Positions 1 through 12,629 of a stretch of DNA of 64,000 nucleotides are shown piece by piece. Source of the stretch: Aureimonas sp. Leaf427 (lineage in GTDB: Bacteria > Pseudomonadota > Alphaproteobacteria > Rhizobiales > Rhizobiaceae); the NCBI RefSeq assembly GCF_001425485.1, contig NZ_LMQW01000001.1, positions 533,016 to 597,015 on the forward strand. Reading direction: 5' to 3'. The position numbers and the translations under genes were made by a program. The notes beneath the pieces are model-generated. The model was not told where the DNA came from, made no database searches, and saw nothing but the letters and a program-made list of their open reading frames with translations. The number at the start of each line of letters is the position of its first letter. Position 1 is the stretch's first letter.

Positions 1-849
1 GTCGTCTGGACGGAGTTCGGCGCGCGCTACGGCGACGCCTTCTGGCAGTTCGGCGGGTCGCTGCCGATCCTCCTCGTCAGCTTCGCGACCGCCATCGTGC
101 TCGCGCGCAGCAGAGCCTTGAAAGGGCTGCGCTCCCGGCCGCTCGCCATCGCCGTCCATCTCGTCCACGGGCTGTTCTATCTCGGCCGCTTCGCCGTGAT
201 GCCCTTCCTCGCCGAAGCCTTCGGACCGGAAGCGCTCGCGCTCTCGGCCAAGATCACCATGTTCGAGGCGGTGCTCTATTCGGTGGCCATGCCGGCGGCC
301 TTCCTGGCGCTCGTGCGCGAGGAGGCGCAGGACCGGCTTCTCGCGGCCTCGCAGACGGACTACCTGACCGGCCTCGGCAATCGGCACGCCTTCTTCGAAC
401 GCGGCGCCGCGTTGATGCGGGACAAGAACGCGCTGACGCTGCTGGCCTTCGATCTCGACCATTTCAAGAGCATCAACGACCGCCATGGCCATGCCGCCGG
501 CGACGAGGTCCTGAAGCTCTTCGCAGACGTCGCCCGCGCGGGGCTCGGCTCGAACGCCATTCTGGCGCGGCTCGGCGGCGAGGAGTTCGCGGCGCTCCTT
601 CCGGGCATGGGCGCGAACGAGGCACGGCCTCTCGCCGAGGCGCTCTGCCGGTCCTTCGCGATGGAAGCCGCGAAGGCCGAGGGCCTCGCCATCCGCGCCA
701 CCGTCAGCGTCGGGCTGGCCGAACGCGAGCCCGAGAGGCCGGACCTGCAGCGCCTTCTCTCGGCCGCCGATCAGGCGCTCTATCGCGCCAAGTCGCTCGG
801 CCGCGACCGGGTCGAGGCGGCGGCCCCCGCCATCGCAAGGGCCGCCTGA
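1..849 (+). CDS. Membrane-anchored GGDEF diguanylate cyclase (5' end outside window)
   Basis: The reading frame is open to the left edge, so the start lies upstream of the window. The visible N-terminal half contains three hydrophobic stretches likely to be membrane helices. It is followed by a complete GGDEF domain with DYLTGLGNR, the FDLDHFK metal-binding segment and an intact GGEEF signature at 574-588. By family knowledge this makes cyclic di-GMP from two GTP at the inner face of the membrane. No RxxD inhibitory site is seen just before GGEEF, so classical product inhibition may be absent. It converges on glgB with only 15 bases between stops and is functionally unrelated to it. Confidence 0.9.
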   Translation, partial: VVWTEFGARYGDAFWQFGGSLPILLVSFATAIVLARSRALKGLRSRPLAIAVHLVHGLFYLGRFAVMPFLAEAFGPEALALSAKITMFEAVLYSVAMPAAFLALVREEAQDRLLAASQTDYLTGLGNRHAFFERGAALMRDKNALTLLAFDLDHFKSINDRHGHAAGDEVLKLFADVARAGLGSNAILARLGGEEFAALLPGMGANEARPLAEALCRSFAMEAAKAEGLAIRATVSVGLAEREPERPDLQRLLSAADQALYRAKSLGRDRVEAAAPAIARAA

Positions 850-864
850 ACCTCGATCCCGCGA

Positions 865-3092
<2,228 letters not shown>

Positions 3093-3096
<4 letters not shown>

Positions 3097-6000
3097 GAGA
3101 GGACCTGTCGGTTTTCGAGGAGCGTCGTGATGCCGCGAAGAGGAATGGAGAGCCAGGTCGGCCGGTTCGCCGCCTCGTATTTCAGCTCGTAGAACGCCTT
3201 TTGCAGGATGAAGAGGTCGAGAAGCCGGCTGGCGCCCTCCTCCGCAGCGTCGATGCCGGAGGCCTCGCTCCAACTGGCGAGGAAGCTCTTGGTGACGTCG
3301 GCCTTCCAGGACTCGGTGATGCCGACGAGCTTCTCGAGCGTCGCCTCGTTGCCCGGTCCCGCCTTGTCTAAGGCGGCGAAGGCGGCATAGTCGAAGGAGC
3401 GCAGCATGCCGGCGACATCGCGCAGCGGCGAGGATTTCGCCCGGCGCTCCTCCAGCGAGGCCCCCGGCTCGCCCTCGAAGTCGAGGATGACGACGTCGTT
3501 CTTCGACACGAGGACCTGACCCAGGTGATAGTCGCCGTGGATGCGGGTGCGCAGACCCGTGAGCCCGGCGGCCGCGAACCCGTCGAACCAATCGTGGATC
3601 GCCGAGCGCGCTGCGACGAGCCGCGAGGCGTCCGCGGCCAGCTGCTCGGTCCCGTAGGAGCCGAGCCGCGCCAGAACGTCGAGCGCGCTCTCGGCCTCGG
3701 CCCTTGCGGTCTCGACGAACCGGGCGAGCGAGGCTTCGTCGATCGGCTCGGGGTCGAAGTCGGGATCGCCGGTGACGGTGGCGAGCGCACGGTGCATCTC
3801 GCCGGTCCGCCGGCCGATGATGTTGCCGGCGTCGATGCGCGTCTGGAGCGGCACGCCGCCCTCCGCCTCGGCGGCATCGCCCATCTGGTCCGTCAGCGGC
3901 TCCGTCGCATAGGCGTTGTCGCGGAGATAGCGCGCGAGCCCCTCCGTCACGACCGCCCAGGCATCGCCCTGGTTCTCGATCCGCTGGAACAGGGCGGCGA
4001 CCGCCGCGCGCGTTCCGTCCTCCCGCTCCAGCTCCACCGAGCCGAGCAGCGCGGGCGCGGCGGTGAAGTCGGTCTTCTCGGTGAGGAAGCGCGTGACCTC
4101 CAGTTCCGGCTGCTGCCCGTCGCGCAGGCGGCGGTAGAACTTGAGAATGCCCGTCGAGCCGATCGCGACGGAGGTGTTGGACTGCTCGCCGCCGAGCGGA
4201 GCGATTCCTTCCGCCGGCTCGGCCGCGGCCGCCGCCAGCGCTTCGGCGGCGCTCGCGGATGCGTGGACGTGCAGCTTCGAGGTGCCGAGGTCGAGATCGG
4301 CGCCCTTGGCGATCATGTCGACGAAGAGCTTGGAGAGCGCGGCGTCGCGCGTGCCGTCGATGATGACGCCGAGGCGCGGGCCCTGGCGCAGCTTCATCAG
4401 CGTATAGGGAAGGTTCGGCCGGTTGGCCGCCGCCTGCGGCTCGCCCCAGCGCGCCGAGAGCGGCAGGAAGTAGCGTCGCTCGCCGGCCCGCGTCTTCATC
4501 ACCGCCTCGGCCAGGAGATGGCGCGGCTCGCCGGGCGCGGGCGCGCCGAGAACGACGAACTCGGCGGTCGCCTTGCCCTCGTCCTTGCCGGAATACCAGC
4601 GCTGGCCGCCGACGAACTTCGGCAGCACGGTCTCGATCTCGCGCCGGTTCTGCGTGTTCAGCGTGGTCTTCAGATCGCCGAGCACGACGACGGTGGAGAA
4701 TTCCGGCAGCGGCTCGGGGACGGGGCGCACGAGCGGGCCGCCGAGGGCAGCGCCCGACACGTCGAACCAGAAGAAGCCGAAGGCCGGCAGCGTCAGCACG
4801 TAGGGCGCCTCGCCGATCGCCGGGAAGGGCGAGAGGCCCAGCATCTCGACGGGCGCAACGCCGGCGAAGGCCGAAAGGTCCAGCTCGACCGCCTGTGCCG
4901 TTGAGGACAGGTTCGCCACGCAGAGGATCTTCTCCTCCTTGTGCTCGCGCAGGTAGGCCAGCACCTTCCGGTTCGACGGATAGAGGAAGGAGATGGCTCC
5001 GCGTCCGAAGGCCTCGCGGGTGCGGCGCACCTGCACGAGGCGGCGCGTCCAGTTCAGCTGGCTCGCGGGATTGTTCGACTGGGCCTCGACGTTGACGGCC
5101 TGGAATCCGTAGATCGGGTCCTGGATCGGCGGCAGGTAGAGCCGCTGCGGGTCGGCGCGGGAAAAGCCGCCGTTCCGGTCCGCCGACCATTGCATCGGCG
5201 TGCGCACGCCGTCGCGGTCGCCGAGATAGATGTTGTCGCCCATGCCGATCTCGTCGCCGTAATAGAGCGTCGGCGTGCCCGGCATCGACATGAGGAGGGC
5301 GTTCAGGAGCTCGACCTTGCGCCGGTCGTTGCCCATCAGCGGGGCGAGGCGCCGGCGGATGCCGAGGTTGATGCGCGCGCGCGTGTCGGCCGCGTAGGTC
5401 GACCAGAGATAGTCGCGCTCCTCCTGCGTCACCATTTCGAGCGTCAGCTCGTCGTGATTGCGCAGGAAGATCGCCCACTGGCAGTTCTCGGGGATCTCCG
5501 GCGTCTGGCGCATGATGTCGGTGATCGGGTGCCGGTCCTCCTGCGCCAGTGCCATATACATGCGCGGCATCAGCGGGAAGTGGAACGCCATGTGGCATTC
5601 GTCGCCCTCGCCGAAATAGGGGCGCGTGTCCTCGGGCCACTGGTTGGCCTCGGCCAGCAGCATGCGGTCGGGATAGTGCTTGTCGAGATCGGCGCGGATC
5701 GCCTTCAGGACGACGTGCGTCTCGGGCAGGTTCTCGTTGTTCGTGCCCTCGCGCTCCACGAGATAGGGGATCGCGTCGAGGCGCAGGCCGTCGACGCCCT
5801 TGTCCAGCCAGAAGTGCATGACGTCGAGCACCTCCTCCAGAACCTTCGGATTGTCGAAGTTGAGGTCCGGCTGATGCGAGAAGAAGCGGTGCCAGAAATA
5901 CTGACCCGCCACCGGATCGTAGGTCCAGTTGGAGGTCTCGGTGTCGGTGAAGATGATGCGGGTGAGGTCGTAGCCCTTGTCGTCGTCCGCCCAGACGTAG

Positions 6001-6431
6001 AAGTCGCGTTCCGGCGAGCCCTTCGGCGCGTTGCGCGCGGCCTGGAACCAGGGATGCTGGTCCGACGTGTGGTTGATGACGAGTTCGGTGATGACGCGAA
6101 GCCCGCGCTTGTGGGCCTCCTCCACGAAGCGCTCGAAATCCTCCATCGAGCCGTAGGACGGGTTCACCGAGCGGTAGTCGGCGATGTCGTATCCGTCGTC
6201 GCGCAGCGGCGAGGGATAGAAGGGCAGGAGCCAGATCGCGGTGACGCCGAGACCGCTGATATAGTCGAGCTGCGTCAGCAGCCCCCCGAAATCGCCGATC
6301 CCGTCGCCGTTCGAATCGACGAAGGTCTTGACGTGCAGCTGGTAGATGATCGCGTCCTTGTACCAATCCATCGCCGCCGGATTGGGGCCGGCGGTGGGAT
6401 CGGTGGGCGTGAGGGCGACGTGCTCGTTCAT
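3093..6431 (-). CDS. treS: Trehalose synthase/maltokinase fusion (TreS-Mak)
   Basis: A 1112-residue fusion. The N-terminal half is a GH13 trehalose synthase with [11 protein letters not shown] (nucleophile), [11 protein letters not shown] (acid/base) and FLRNHDELT, which interconverts trehalose and maltose. The C-terminal half has aminoglycoside-kinase-like motifs IHGDYHLGQ and [10 protein letters not shown] of maltokinase, which makes maltose-1-phosphate for GlgE. The ATG at 6431 was chosen because the following sequence (MNEHVAL, then [12 protein letters not shown]) begins as in the family; the 54 further codons upstream look non-coding. It lies 64 bases downstream of glgE and overlaps glgB, giving the operon order glgE-treS/mak-glgB. 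Confidence 0.95.
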
Positions 6432-6495
6432 GACGACTCGCTTGTATTCTGAGGACGGCGGCAGGGGATCGAACGCTCGGGCCGGGGCCCTCGCC

Positions 6496-8547
6496 TTAGA
6501 CGGAGAGCCGCAGAACGATGTAGGGCTGGATGGCGGGATCGAGACCCCAGTACTGGATTTTTCCGGTCCAGGAGAACGTCTCGCCGCTGACAAGGTTCTT
6601 CACCTTCACCGTCCCGTCGTCGGGCAGGCCGAACTCCCAGAGCGGGACCTCCAGATGGCCGCCCTGGAACTCGTGCGGGTCGAGCGTCACGATGAAGAGC
6701 AGGAGCTCCGAGCGGTCGGGCGCCCACTTGCCGTAATAGAGAATGTTGTCGTTGTAGAGATTGTAGAAGACGAGGTTGCGGAAGGACCGCATCGCCGGCT
6801 CGGATTGGCGGAGCTTGTTGAAGAAGGCGAAATCGTCGCGGATATGGCCGGGCGCCTTCCAGTCGAAGGCGCGGATCTCGTACTTTTCGGAGTTGAGATA
6901 CTCTTCCTTGCCCTGGACGGGCAGATATTCGCAGAGCTCGAAGCCGGAATAGACGCCGTAATTGCCGGCGAGCGTCGCCGCCAGCGCCGCGCGGATGCGG
7001 AAACCCGGCCGCCCGCTCGTCTGGAGATAGCGCGGGTTGATGTCCGGCGTGTTCACGAAGAAGTTCGGCCGCATGTACTCGACGCATTCGGTTTGCGTCA
7101 GCTCGGTCATGTACTCGGTCAACTCGTACTTCGTGTTGCGCCAGGTGAAGTACGAATAGGACTGGTTGTAGCCGACCTTGGCGAGCCGCTTCATCGGCTT
7201 CGGCCGCGTGAAGGCTTCCGCCAGGAAGATCGCGCCCGGCTCCACCTTGCGGATCTCGTCGATGATCCACTCCCAGAAGGGGAAGGGCTTGGTGTGCGGA
7301 TTGTCCACGCGGAAGATGCGCACGCCCTTGTCCACCCAGAACAGGAAGATGCGCAGGAACTCGAACCAGAGATCGGGAATGGCGTCGCGGTAGAAGTGGA
7401 CGTTGACGATGTCCTCGTACTTCTTCGGCGGGTTCTCCGCGAACTTGATCGTGCCGTCCGGCCGCCAGTCGAACCATTCGGGATGCTGGCGAATCCACGG
7501 ATGGTCGGGCGAGCACTGGATGGCGAAGTCGATCGCGATCTCCATGCCGTGCTCGCGCGCGGCCGCCACGAGCCGGGCGAAGTCCTGGAAATTGCCGAGT
7601 TCGGGATGCAGCGCGTCGTGGCCGCCATCGGCCGAGCCGATCGCATAAGGTGAGCCCGGATCGTCCGGGCCGGGGGTCAGCGTGTTGTTCTTTCCTTTGC
7701 GGTTGGTCTTGCCGATCGGATGGATCGGCGGGAAGTAGAGGACGTCGAAGCCCATCTCCTGGATGTCGGGCAGGCGCTTGATGACGTCGTCGAACGTGCC
7801 GTGGCGATCGACCGAGCCCGACTGCGATCGCGGCATCAGCTCGTACCAGGCCGAGAAGCCGGCGGCCTCGCGGTCCACCCAGACCGGCACGTCAACATGA
7901 TAGCGCGTCAGATGCGTGCGCACGTCCGTCGCCGCGATGGTCGCGATCGTCTCGGGCGCCCGCAGCAGCTCGTACTGCCCGAGCTTGTCGCCCTTGGCGG
8001 CGAGCGCGTCGAGCCTGTCCAGAAGCTTCGCCAAGTCCGCCTGCTCTGCCTTCGTGCCCCGGCCGGACTCGGTGCAGAGCCCGAGCAGCGAGCGCGCCTC
8101 CGACAGTTCCAGCGCGATGTCCTGCCCGGCATCGCGCTTCTTGCGGGACTCGTCGCGCCAGGTCGCCAGGAGATCGCGCCAGGCGATGACCGTGAAACGG
8201 TGATGGCCGGGCTTCTCGAAGGAGAAGCTCGCCCGCCAGCGGTCGTTGACGACGAAGTCCATCAGAACCTCGGTCTCCGCCGAGCCGTCCGCCGGCCCGT
8301 AGAGAACGGCCGCCGCGATCACCTCGTGCCCGTCGGTAAAGATGTCGGCCTCGACCGTCAGCTCCTCGCCTTCCAGCCGCTTGGCGGCAAAGCGTCCCCC
8401 GTCGATCTCGGGCGAGACGCCCTCGATGGCGAGGCGCGAGGCCGCCAGATGGCGCAGCCGCGCCTCGCTGGCCGCTCTCGCATCCGCGGGACCTGCGGTC
8501 GTTTCGGACGGCTTCGCCCTCTGGGGAGCTTCGATGGCATCGGCCAT
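6496..8547 (-). CDS. glgE: Alpha-1,4-glucan:maltose-1-phosphate maltosyltransferase
   Basis: The gene encodes 683 residues, typical of GlgE. The enzyme extends alpha-1,4 glucan by maltosyl units from maltose-1-phosphate, the product of the adjacent TreS-maltokinase. It has an N-terminal beta-rich domain (about residues 1-120), then a GH13_3 barrel with YFPPIHPIGKTNRKGKNN, the nucleophile segment IFRVDNPHTKP and the acid/base segment IFLAEAFTRPK. The start at 8547 (MADAIEAPQ) gives the usual length; in-frame codons upstream lack family similarity. First gene of the glgE-treS-glgB run. Confidence 0.95.
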   Translation of the reverse strand: MADAIEAPQRAKPSETTAGPADARAASEARLRHLAASRLAIEGVSPEIDGGRFAAKRLEGEELTVEADIFTDGHEVIAAAVLYGPADGSAETEVLMDFVVNDRWRASFSFEKPGHHRFTVIAWRDLLATWRDESRKKRDAGQDIALELSEARSLLGLCTESGRGTKAEQADLAKLLDRLDALAAKGDKLGQYELLRAPETIATIAATDVRTHLTRYHVDVPVWVDREAAGFSAWYELMPRSQSGSVDRHGTFDDVIKRLPDIQEMGFDVLYFPPIHPIGKTNRKGKNNTLTPGPDDPGSPYAIGSADGGHDALHPELGNFQDFARLVAAAREHGMEIAIDFAIQCSPDHPWIRQHPEWFDWRPDGTIKFAENPPKKYEDIVNVHFYRDAIPDLWFEFLRIFLFWVDKGVRIFRVDNPHTKPFPFWEWIIDEIRKVEPGAIFLAEAFTRPKPMKRLAKVGYNQSYSYFTWRNTKYELTEYMTELTQTECVEYMRPNFFVNTPDINPRYLQTSGRPGFRIRAALAATLAGNYGVYSGFELCEYLPVQGKEEYLNSEKYEIRAFDWKAPGHIRDDFAFFNKLRQSEPAMRSFRNLVFYNLYNDNILYYGKWAPDRSELLLFIVTLDPHEFQGGHLEVPLWEFGLPDDGTVKVKNLVSGETFSWTGKIQYWGLDPAIQPYIVLRLSV

Positions 8548-8746
8548 GAACGGACCTCTTGGGATCGGACTTCGATGGGAAGAAGGCCGCCGGACGGCGC
8601 CTTCGATGATGGCGTGTGGACGAGGAGCCCGCATCCGAAACCGCCGAGCCATCGGCAGGTTGCGTTTGCGATGCAAAAAGCCTTCCGTGCGGTGCACGGG
8701 GCCGCCCCGGCTGGCCTGCCGCGTCCGCCGGGGCGAGCGCGTCGTC

Positions 8747-9592
8747 TCAGGGCGTCGCGCGAACGGTCTGGCGCTGCTCGCCGAGGCCCGCACCGCCCAG
8801 CGAGACTATGTCGCCCTCTTTCAGGAAGGTCGGCGGCTTCATGCCCATGCCGACGCCGGGCGGGGTGCCCGTCGTGATCACGTCGCCCGGCATCAGGCGC
8901 ATGAAGCCGGAAATATACGAGATCAGCTTGGCGACGCCGAAGATCATGGTGGCGGTCGAGCCGGCCTGCCGCTCGTCCGAGCCGACCTTCAGCCAGAGAT
9001 CGACGGCCTGAATGTCCGCGATCTCGTCCGGCGTCACGAGCCAGGGGCCGAGCGGGCCGAAGGTCGGCGCGCTCTTGCCCTTCACCCACTGGCCGCCGCG
9101 CTCGGTCTGCCAGGCGCGCTCCGACACGTCGTTGCAGAGGCAGAAGCCCGCGACATGGCCGAGCGCCTCGGCCTCCGACACGTTGAACGCGGCCTCGCCG
9201 ATGACGATGGCAAGTTCCACCTCCCAGTCGAGCTTGGTCGAGCCCGGCGGGATGAGGATGTCGTCGCGCGGCCCGACGATGGAGGAGACGGCCTTGGAGA
9301 AGAGGATCGGCTCAGCGGGGATCGGCGCGCCCGTCTCGGCCGCATGGTCGGCATAGTTCAGCCCGACCGCGACGAAGTTCGTTGTGCCCGCGACGGGAGG
9401 CCCGAGGCGCGAGGCGGGATCGGCCTTCGGCAGGCTCTTGGGATCGATCGCCGCGATGCGCGCGAGGCTGGCCCGGGACAGGGTCGAGCCGGAGAGGTCC
9501 TCGATTTCGAGGGACAGATCGCGAAGCACGTTGTCGGCGTCGATCAGCCCGGGCTTCTCGTCGCCCGCGGCGCCGAATCTCACCAGTCGCAT
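8747..9592 (-). CDS. Fumarylacetoacetate hydrolase family enzyme
   Basis: The gene encodes 281 residues of the FAH superfamily. It has the short N-terminal domain (MRLVRFG) and the catalytic fold segments VGLNYADHAAE, PILFSKAVSSIVGP, DWEVELAIVIGEAA and the metal-binding/terminal motif DVITTGTPPGVGMGMKPP. Close family members are annotated as ureidoglycolate lyase, 2,4-diketo-3-deoxyrhamnonate hydrolase or 2-keto-4-pentenoate hydratase; sequence alone does not separate these. A role in purine breakdown is possible because a purine cluster lies 3 kb away, but allA in that cluster already supplies ureidoglycolate lyase. It sits 200 bases before glgE on the same strand. Confidence 0.85.
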   Translation of the reverse strand: MRLVRFGAAGDEKPGLIDADNVLRDLSLEIEDLSGSTLSRASLARIAAIDPKSLPKADPASRLGPPVAGTTNFVAVGLNYADHAAETGAPIPAEPILFSKAVSSIVGPRDDILIPPGSTKLDWEVELAIVIGEAAFNVSEAEALGHVAGFCLCNDVSERAWQTERGGQWVKGKSAPTFGPLGPWLVTPDEIADIQAVDLWLKVGSDERQAGSTATMIFGVAKLISYISGFMRLMPGDVITTGTPPGVGMGMKPPTFLKEGDIVSLGGAGLGEQRQTVRATP

Positions 9593-9931
9593 GCACGTCT
9601 CCTTGGCTTTTTCGCCGCTGCGCCGAAAGGCGCCCGAGCCATGAGATAGCTCACGCGAGGGATTTGTCTCCTCGTTTCGACGCCGCCGAGCCCGGCTCGG
9701 GATGGCGCTAAGCCTTTGTCTCCTCCGCGAAGTTGCGCCCCCGCGCTCTTCGCGGCGCACCGGAAGAGCAGTCACTGAACATCTGGTCAAACGACAAGAA
9801 GCGTCGCGCGAGCAAGGACTTGGCGACAGTTAGACGCAAGGCGTCATGGCTAAGGATTGGACAACGGTTCCGCTCGGTCACGTCCGGCGCGCTTGGAGTC
9901 GGACGGAAAGGGCCTGCATTCGGTGACGACG
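9593..9931. other. Divergent intergenic region, FAH gene / LuxR regulator
   Basis: About 340 bases without a convincing gene. It must hold promoters for both flanking genes. A 7-bp inverted repeat (GCTCTTC at 9745-9751, GAAGAGC at 9763-9769) and a TGGTCA half-site at 9784-9789 are visible. Base composition is less GC-rich around 9775-9860 than in the genes. No clear -35/-10 pair can be assigned with confidence. Confidence 0.5.
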
Positions 9932-10687
9932 ATGACCATGAGATTTTCCTCGACCGAAGCTGCGCCCTTGCCGATGTCGCCACACCAGGCCGCCCCGGAC
10001 ACGATGGACGCACCTTCTCCCGGCCCGCCCCTGCAGGTCGACGACGAGGAGTTTCAACGCCTCTCCGAGGTGCTGACGCTCTACCACGCCAAGCGCGCGC
10101 TTCGCCGCGTCGCCGAGCGCAACGCCTATCCGGCCTTCGCGCTCCTGTCGGTGAAGACCGGCGGCAACGCGATCAGCCTCGACATGGTGACGTCGAACTG
10201 GCCGACGGACCCTTGCGACACGCTGCGCGAGGCGGCCGGGCCGGGCGCGGAGCTGCGCACGAGGCTCGCCGAAGCGATCTCGCCCTTCTACCTGACCCCC
10301 GACCAGGCGGCCCTCATCGCCGCGCCGACGCCCTTCGTCCTCTGCCTTCCCGTCTACAACGATGTCGGACGGGGCGCGCTCTTCTTCGCGTCCGAACGGG
10401 ACGACGGGGACGACGCCCATGCGGCCCTGCACCTCTATGCGATCTACATCTATGCCCGCGTCTGCGCGCTGACGCGCCCTCGCCTTCCCGCCACGGCGCT
10501 CGCCCCGCGCGAGATCGACTGCCTGCGCTGGAGCGCGGCCGGCAAGACCTCCGGCGAGATCGCCGCCATTCTCGGCGTGTCCGAAAACACGGTGAACTCC
10601 TATCTCGCCGCCGCCGCACAGAAGCTGAACGCGGTCAACCGCGTGCAGACCGTGGCCCAGGCCATCCGCCTGGGCCTCCTGCCCTAA
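9932..10687 (+). CDS. LuxR-family transcriptional regulator
   Basis: Reading from ATG 9932 gives 251 residues. The C-terminal 60 residues form a LuxR/GerE helix-turn-helix: LAPREIDCLRW, GKTSGEIAAILGVSENTVNSYL, ending NRVQTVAQAIRLGLL. The N-terminal about 170 residues resemble a small-molecule or autoinducer-type sensing domain only in general outline, and no ligand can be named. No receiver-domain aspartate is seen, so it is not a typical response regulator. The start is uncertain: TTG 9857, GTG 9923 and ATG 9974 are in frame, and none has a strong ribosome-binding site. It stands alone between promoter-bearing spacers. Confidence 0.8.
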   Translation: MTMRFSSTEAAPLPMSPHQAAPDTMDAPSPGPPLQVDDEEFQRLSEVLTLYHAKRALRRVAERNAYPAFALLSVKTGGNAISLDMVTSNWPTDPCDTLREAAGPGAELRTRLAEAISPFYLTPDQAALIAAPTPFVLCLPVYNDVGRGALFFASERDDGDDAHAALHLYAIYIYARVCALTRPRLPATALAPREIDCLRWSAAGKTSGEIAAILGVSENTVNSYLAAAAQKLNAVNRVQTVAQAIRLGLLP

Positions 10688-10696
10688 CAGCAAAAC

Positions 10697-10722
10697 GGCC
10701 TGCAACGCGCCGGGTGCAGGCC
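10697..10722 (+). terminator. Hairpin after the LuxR regulator
   Basis: Perfect 8-bp stem GGCCTGCA / TGCAGGCC around a 10-base loop, starting 10 bases after the stop codon. There is no T-run, so it may be only a weak or Rho-assisted terminator. Confidence 0.4.
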
Positions 10723-10859
10723 CCGCCGCCAATCCTTCAAGATTCCTTCACCGCGTTCACGACTCCTTAAGCACGCGCGGTCGAAAAACGGACGAAGGGC
10801 GGGGGAATCGTCCTTCGCGCGGGCCAAGACCGCGGCTGGACGACATTCCCGGAGGCGGC

Positions 10860-12590
10860 ATGCTGAACCTGAAATCGCTCCCGATCCGTCTTCCCAAGCG
10901 CCTCGGCCGCGCCAAGGCGGCGCCCGAGGCCGCGATCGCGCCGGCGGGCTTCCTGCCGCGCAAGCGCGGCCAGAAGTCCCGCTTCCTGCTCGCCACCGGT
11001 CTCTTCTGCACGATCTACGCCGTGATCGGCGGCCGGCTTCTCTTCTTCGGCGCGACGGAGACGAGTTCGAGCGGCATGCTGGCCTCGATCGCCGGCCCCG
11101 TCACGCGGCCCGACATCGTCGACCGGCACGGCAAGGTCCTCGCGATCGACATCAAGACGGCCTCGCTCTTCGCCGAGCCCAAGCGCATCGTCGACGTCGA
11201 CGAGGCGACCGAACTCCTGCGCACCGTCCTGCCCAATCTCGATCCCGAGACGCTCTACCGCAAGCTCTCCAACTCCAAGCAGGGCTTCGCCTGGCTGGAG
11301 CGCAAGCTCACCCCCCGCCAGCAGCAGCAGATCCTCTCGCTCGGCCTGCCCGGCATCGGCTTTCGCACGGAGAAGCGCCGCTTCTATCCCGGCGGCTCGA
11401 CGGCGGCCCATATTCTGGGCCTCACCAACATCGACAATGCCGGCATCGCCGGCATGGAAAAGTACATCGACGACAGCGGCTTCTCCGATCTCCAGGCGAA
11501 CGGGCTCGCCGGCGGCGACCGGCTGGAGCCGGTCAAGCTCGCCATGGACCTCTCGGTCCAGCACATTCTGAACGACGAGATCGTCGGCGCGATGAAGCGC
11601 TACCGTGCGGTCGCGGCCGGCGCGGTCGTGCTCGACGTCGAGACCGGCGAGATCATCGCCATGGCCTCCGCCCCGACCTTCGATCCCAACGAGCCCGGCG
11701 ACGCGCTGAAGAAGGAAAACCTCAACCGCATCTCGGCCGGCACGTTCGAGATGGGCTCCACGTTCAAGATCTTCACCACCGGCATGGCGCTGGATTCGGG
11801 CAAGGTGAACATGAACAGCCGGATCGACACGACGCCCTTCCGCGTCTCCGGCCACACGATCAAGGAGTTCCACAACAAGGGCTCCTCGCTCACCGTCCCC
11901 GAAATCTTCAAATACTCCTCCAATGTCGGCTCCGCGCGCGAGGCGGACATGGTGGGCGTCGAGGGCCACAAGGAGTTCCTCACTCGCCTCGGCCTCCTCT
12001 CGCGCATCAAGACGGAGCTGCCCGAGACGGCGATGCCGACGCAGCCGAAGACCTGGAAGAAGATCAATTCGATGACGATCTCCTTCGGCCACGGCGTCTC
12101 CACGACGCCGCTGAACACGGCGGTCGCCGCGGCCGCCCTGATCAACGGCGGCTGGTACATCCCGCCGACCTTCCTGCCCCGGACCAAGGCGGAGGCCGAC
12201 GCGGTGAAGACGCGCGTCGTCAGCGAGAAGACCTCGGCCGACATGCGCGAGATCTTCCGCATCAACGGCATCGAGGGCTCGGGCCGGCAGGCCAACGTCC
12301 CCGGCTTCCATGTCGGCGGCAAGACGGGCACCGCCGAGAAGGTCGAGAATGGCCGCTACAACCACTCCAAGCGCTTCAACGCCTTCGTCGGCGCCTTCCC
12401 GATCGAGAAGCCGCGCTATGTGGTGCTCACCATCGTCGACGAGCCGCAGGTCGAGCCCGGCAAGCCCAACGCCCAGGCCGGCTGGAACGCCGCCCCGATG
12501 GTCGGCAACATCGTCCGCCGCTCCGCCGCGCTTCTCGGCGTCAACCCCGACTTCGGCCCGGTCGGCAAGGCGCTGATGGTGAAGTTCTAA
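10860..12590 (+). CDS. ftsI: FtsI/PBP2B-family peptidoglycan transpeptidase
   Basis: The gene encodes 576 residues, standard for the septal class B penicillin-binding protein. A short Arg/Lys-rich cytoplasmic tail precedes one membrane helix (about residues 41-62). The PBP dimerisation domain follows, then the transpeptidase with all three active-site motifs: S300-x-x-K303 (GSTFK), S353-S-N355 and K488-T-G490. By family it cross-links peptidoglycan at the division septum. Unlike canonical alphaproteobacterial ftsI it is not flanked by mraW, ftsL or murE, but by a LuxR gene and a repeat. It may be a relocated ftsI or a second paralogue; the window cannot decide. Confidence 0.92.
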   Translation: MLNLKSLPIRLPKRLGRAKAAPEAAIAPAGFLPRKRGQKSRFLLATGLFCTIYAVIGGRLLFFGATETSSSGMLASIAGPVTRPDIVDRHGKVLAIDIKTASLFAEPKRIVDVDEATELLRTVLPNLDPETLYRKLSNSKQGFAWLERKLTPRQQQQILSLGLPGIGFRTEKRRFYPGGSTAAHILGLTNIDNAGIAGMEKYIDDSGFSDLQANGLAGGDRLEPVKLAMDLSVQHILNDEIVGAMKRYRAVAAGAVVLDVETGEIIAMASAPTFDPNEPGDALKKENLNRISAGTFEMGSTFKIFTTGMALDSGKVNMNSRIDTTPFRVSGHTIKEFHNKGSSLTVPEIFKYSSNVGSAREADMVGVEGHKEFLTRLGLLSRIKTELPETAMPTQPKTWKKINSMTISFGHGVSTTPLNTAVAAAALINGGWYIPPTFLPRTKAEADAVKTRVVSEKTSADMREIFRINGIEGSGRQANVPGFHVGGKTGTAEKVENGRYNHSKRFNAFVGAFPIEKPRYVVLTIVDEPQVEPGKPNAQAGWNAAPMVGNIVRRSAALLGVNPDFGPVGKALMVKF

Positions 12591-12629
12591 AGCGAGGCGG
12601 AGGCGAAGGGTCAAACGGCCGCGCTCCAC

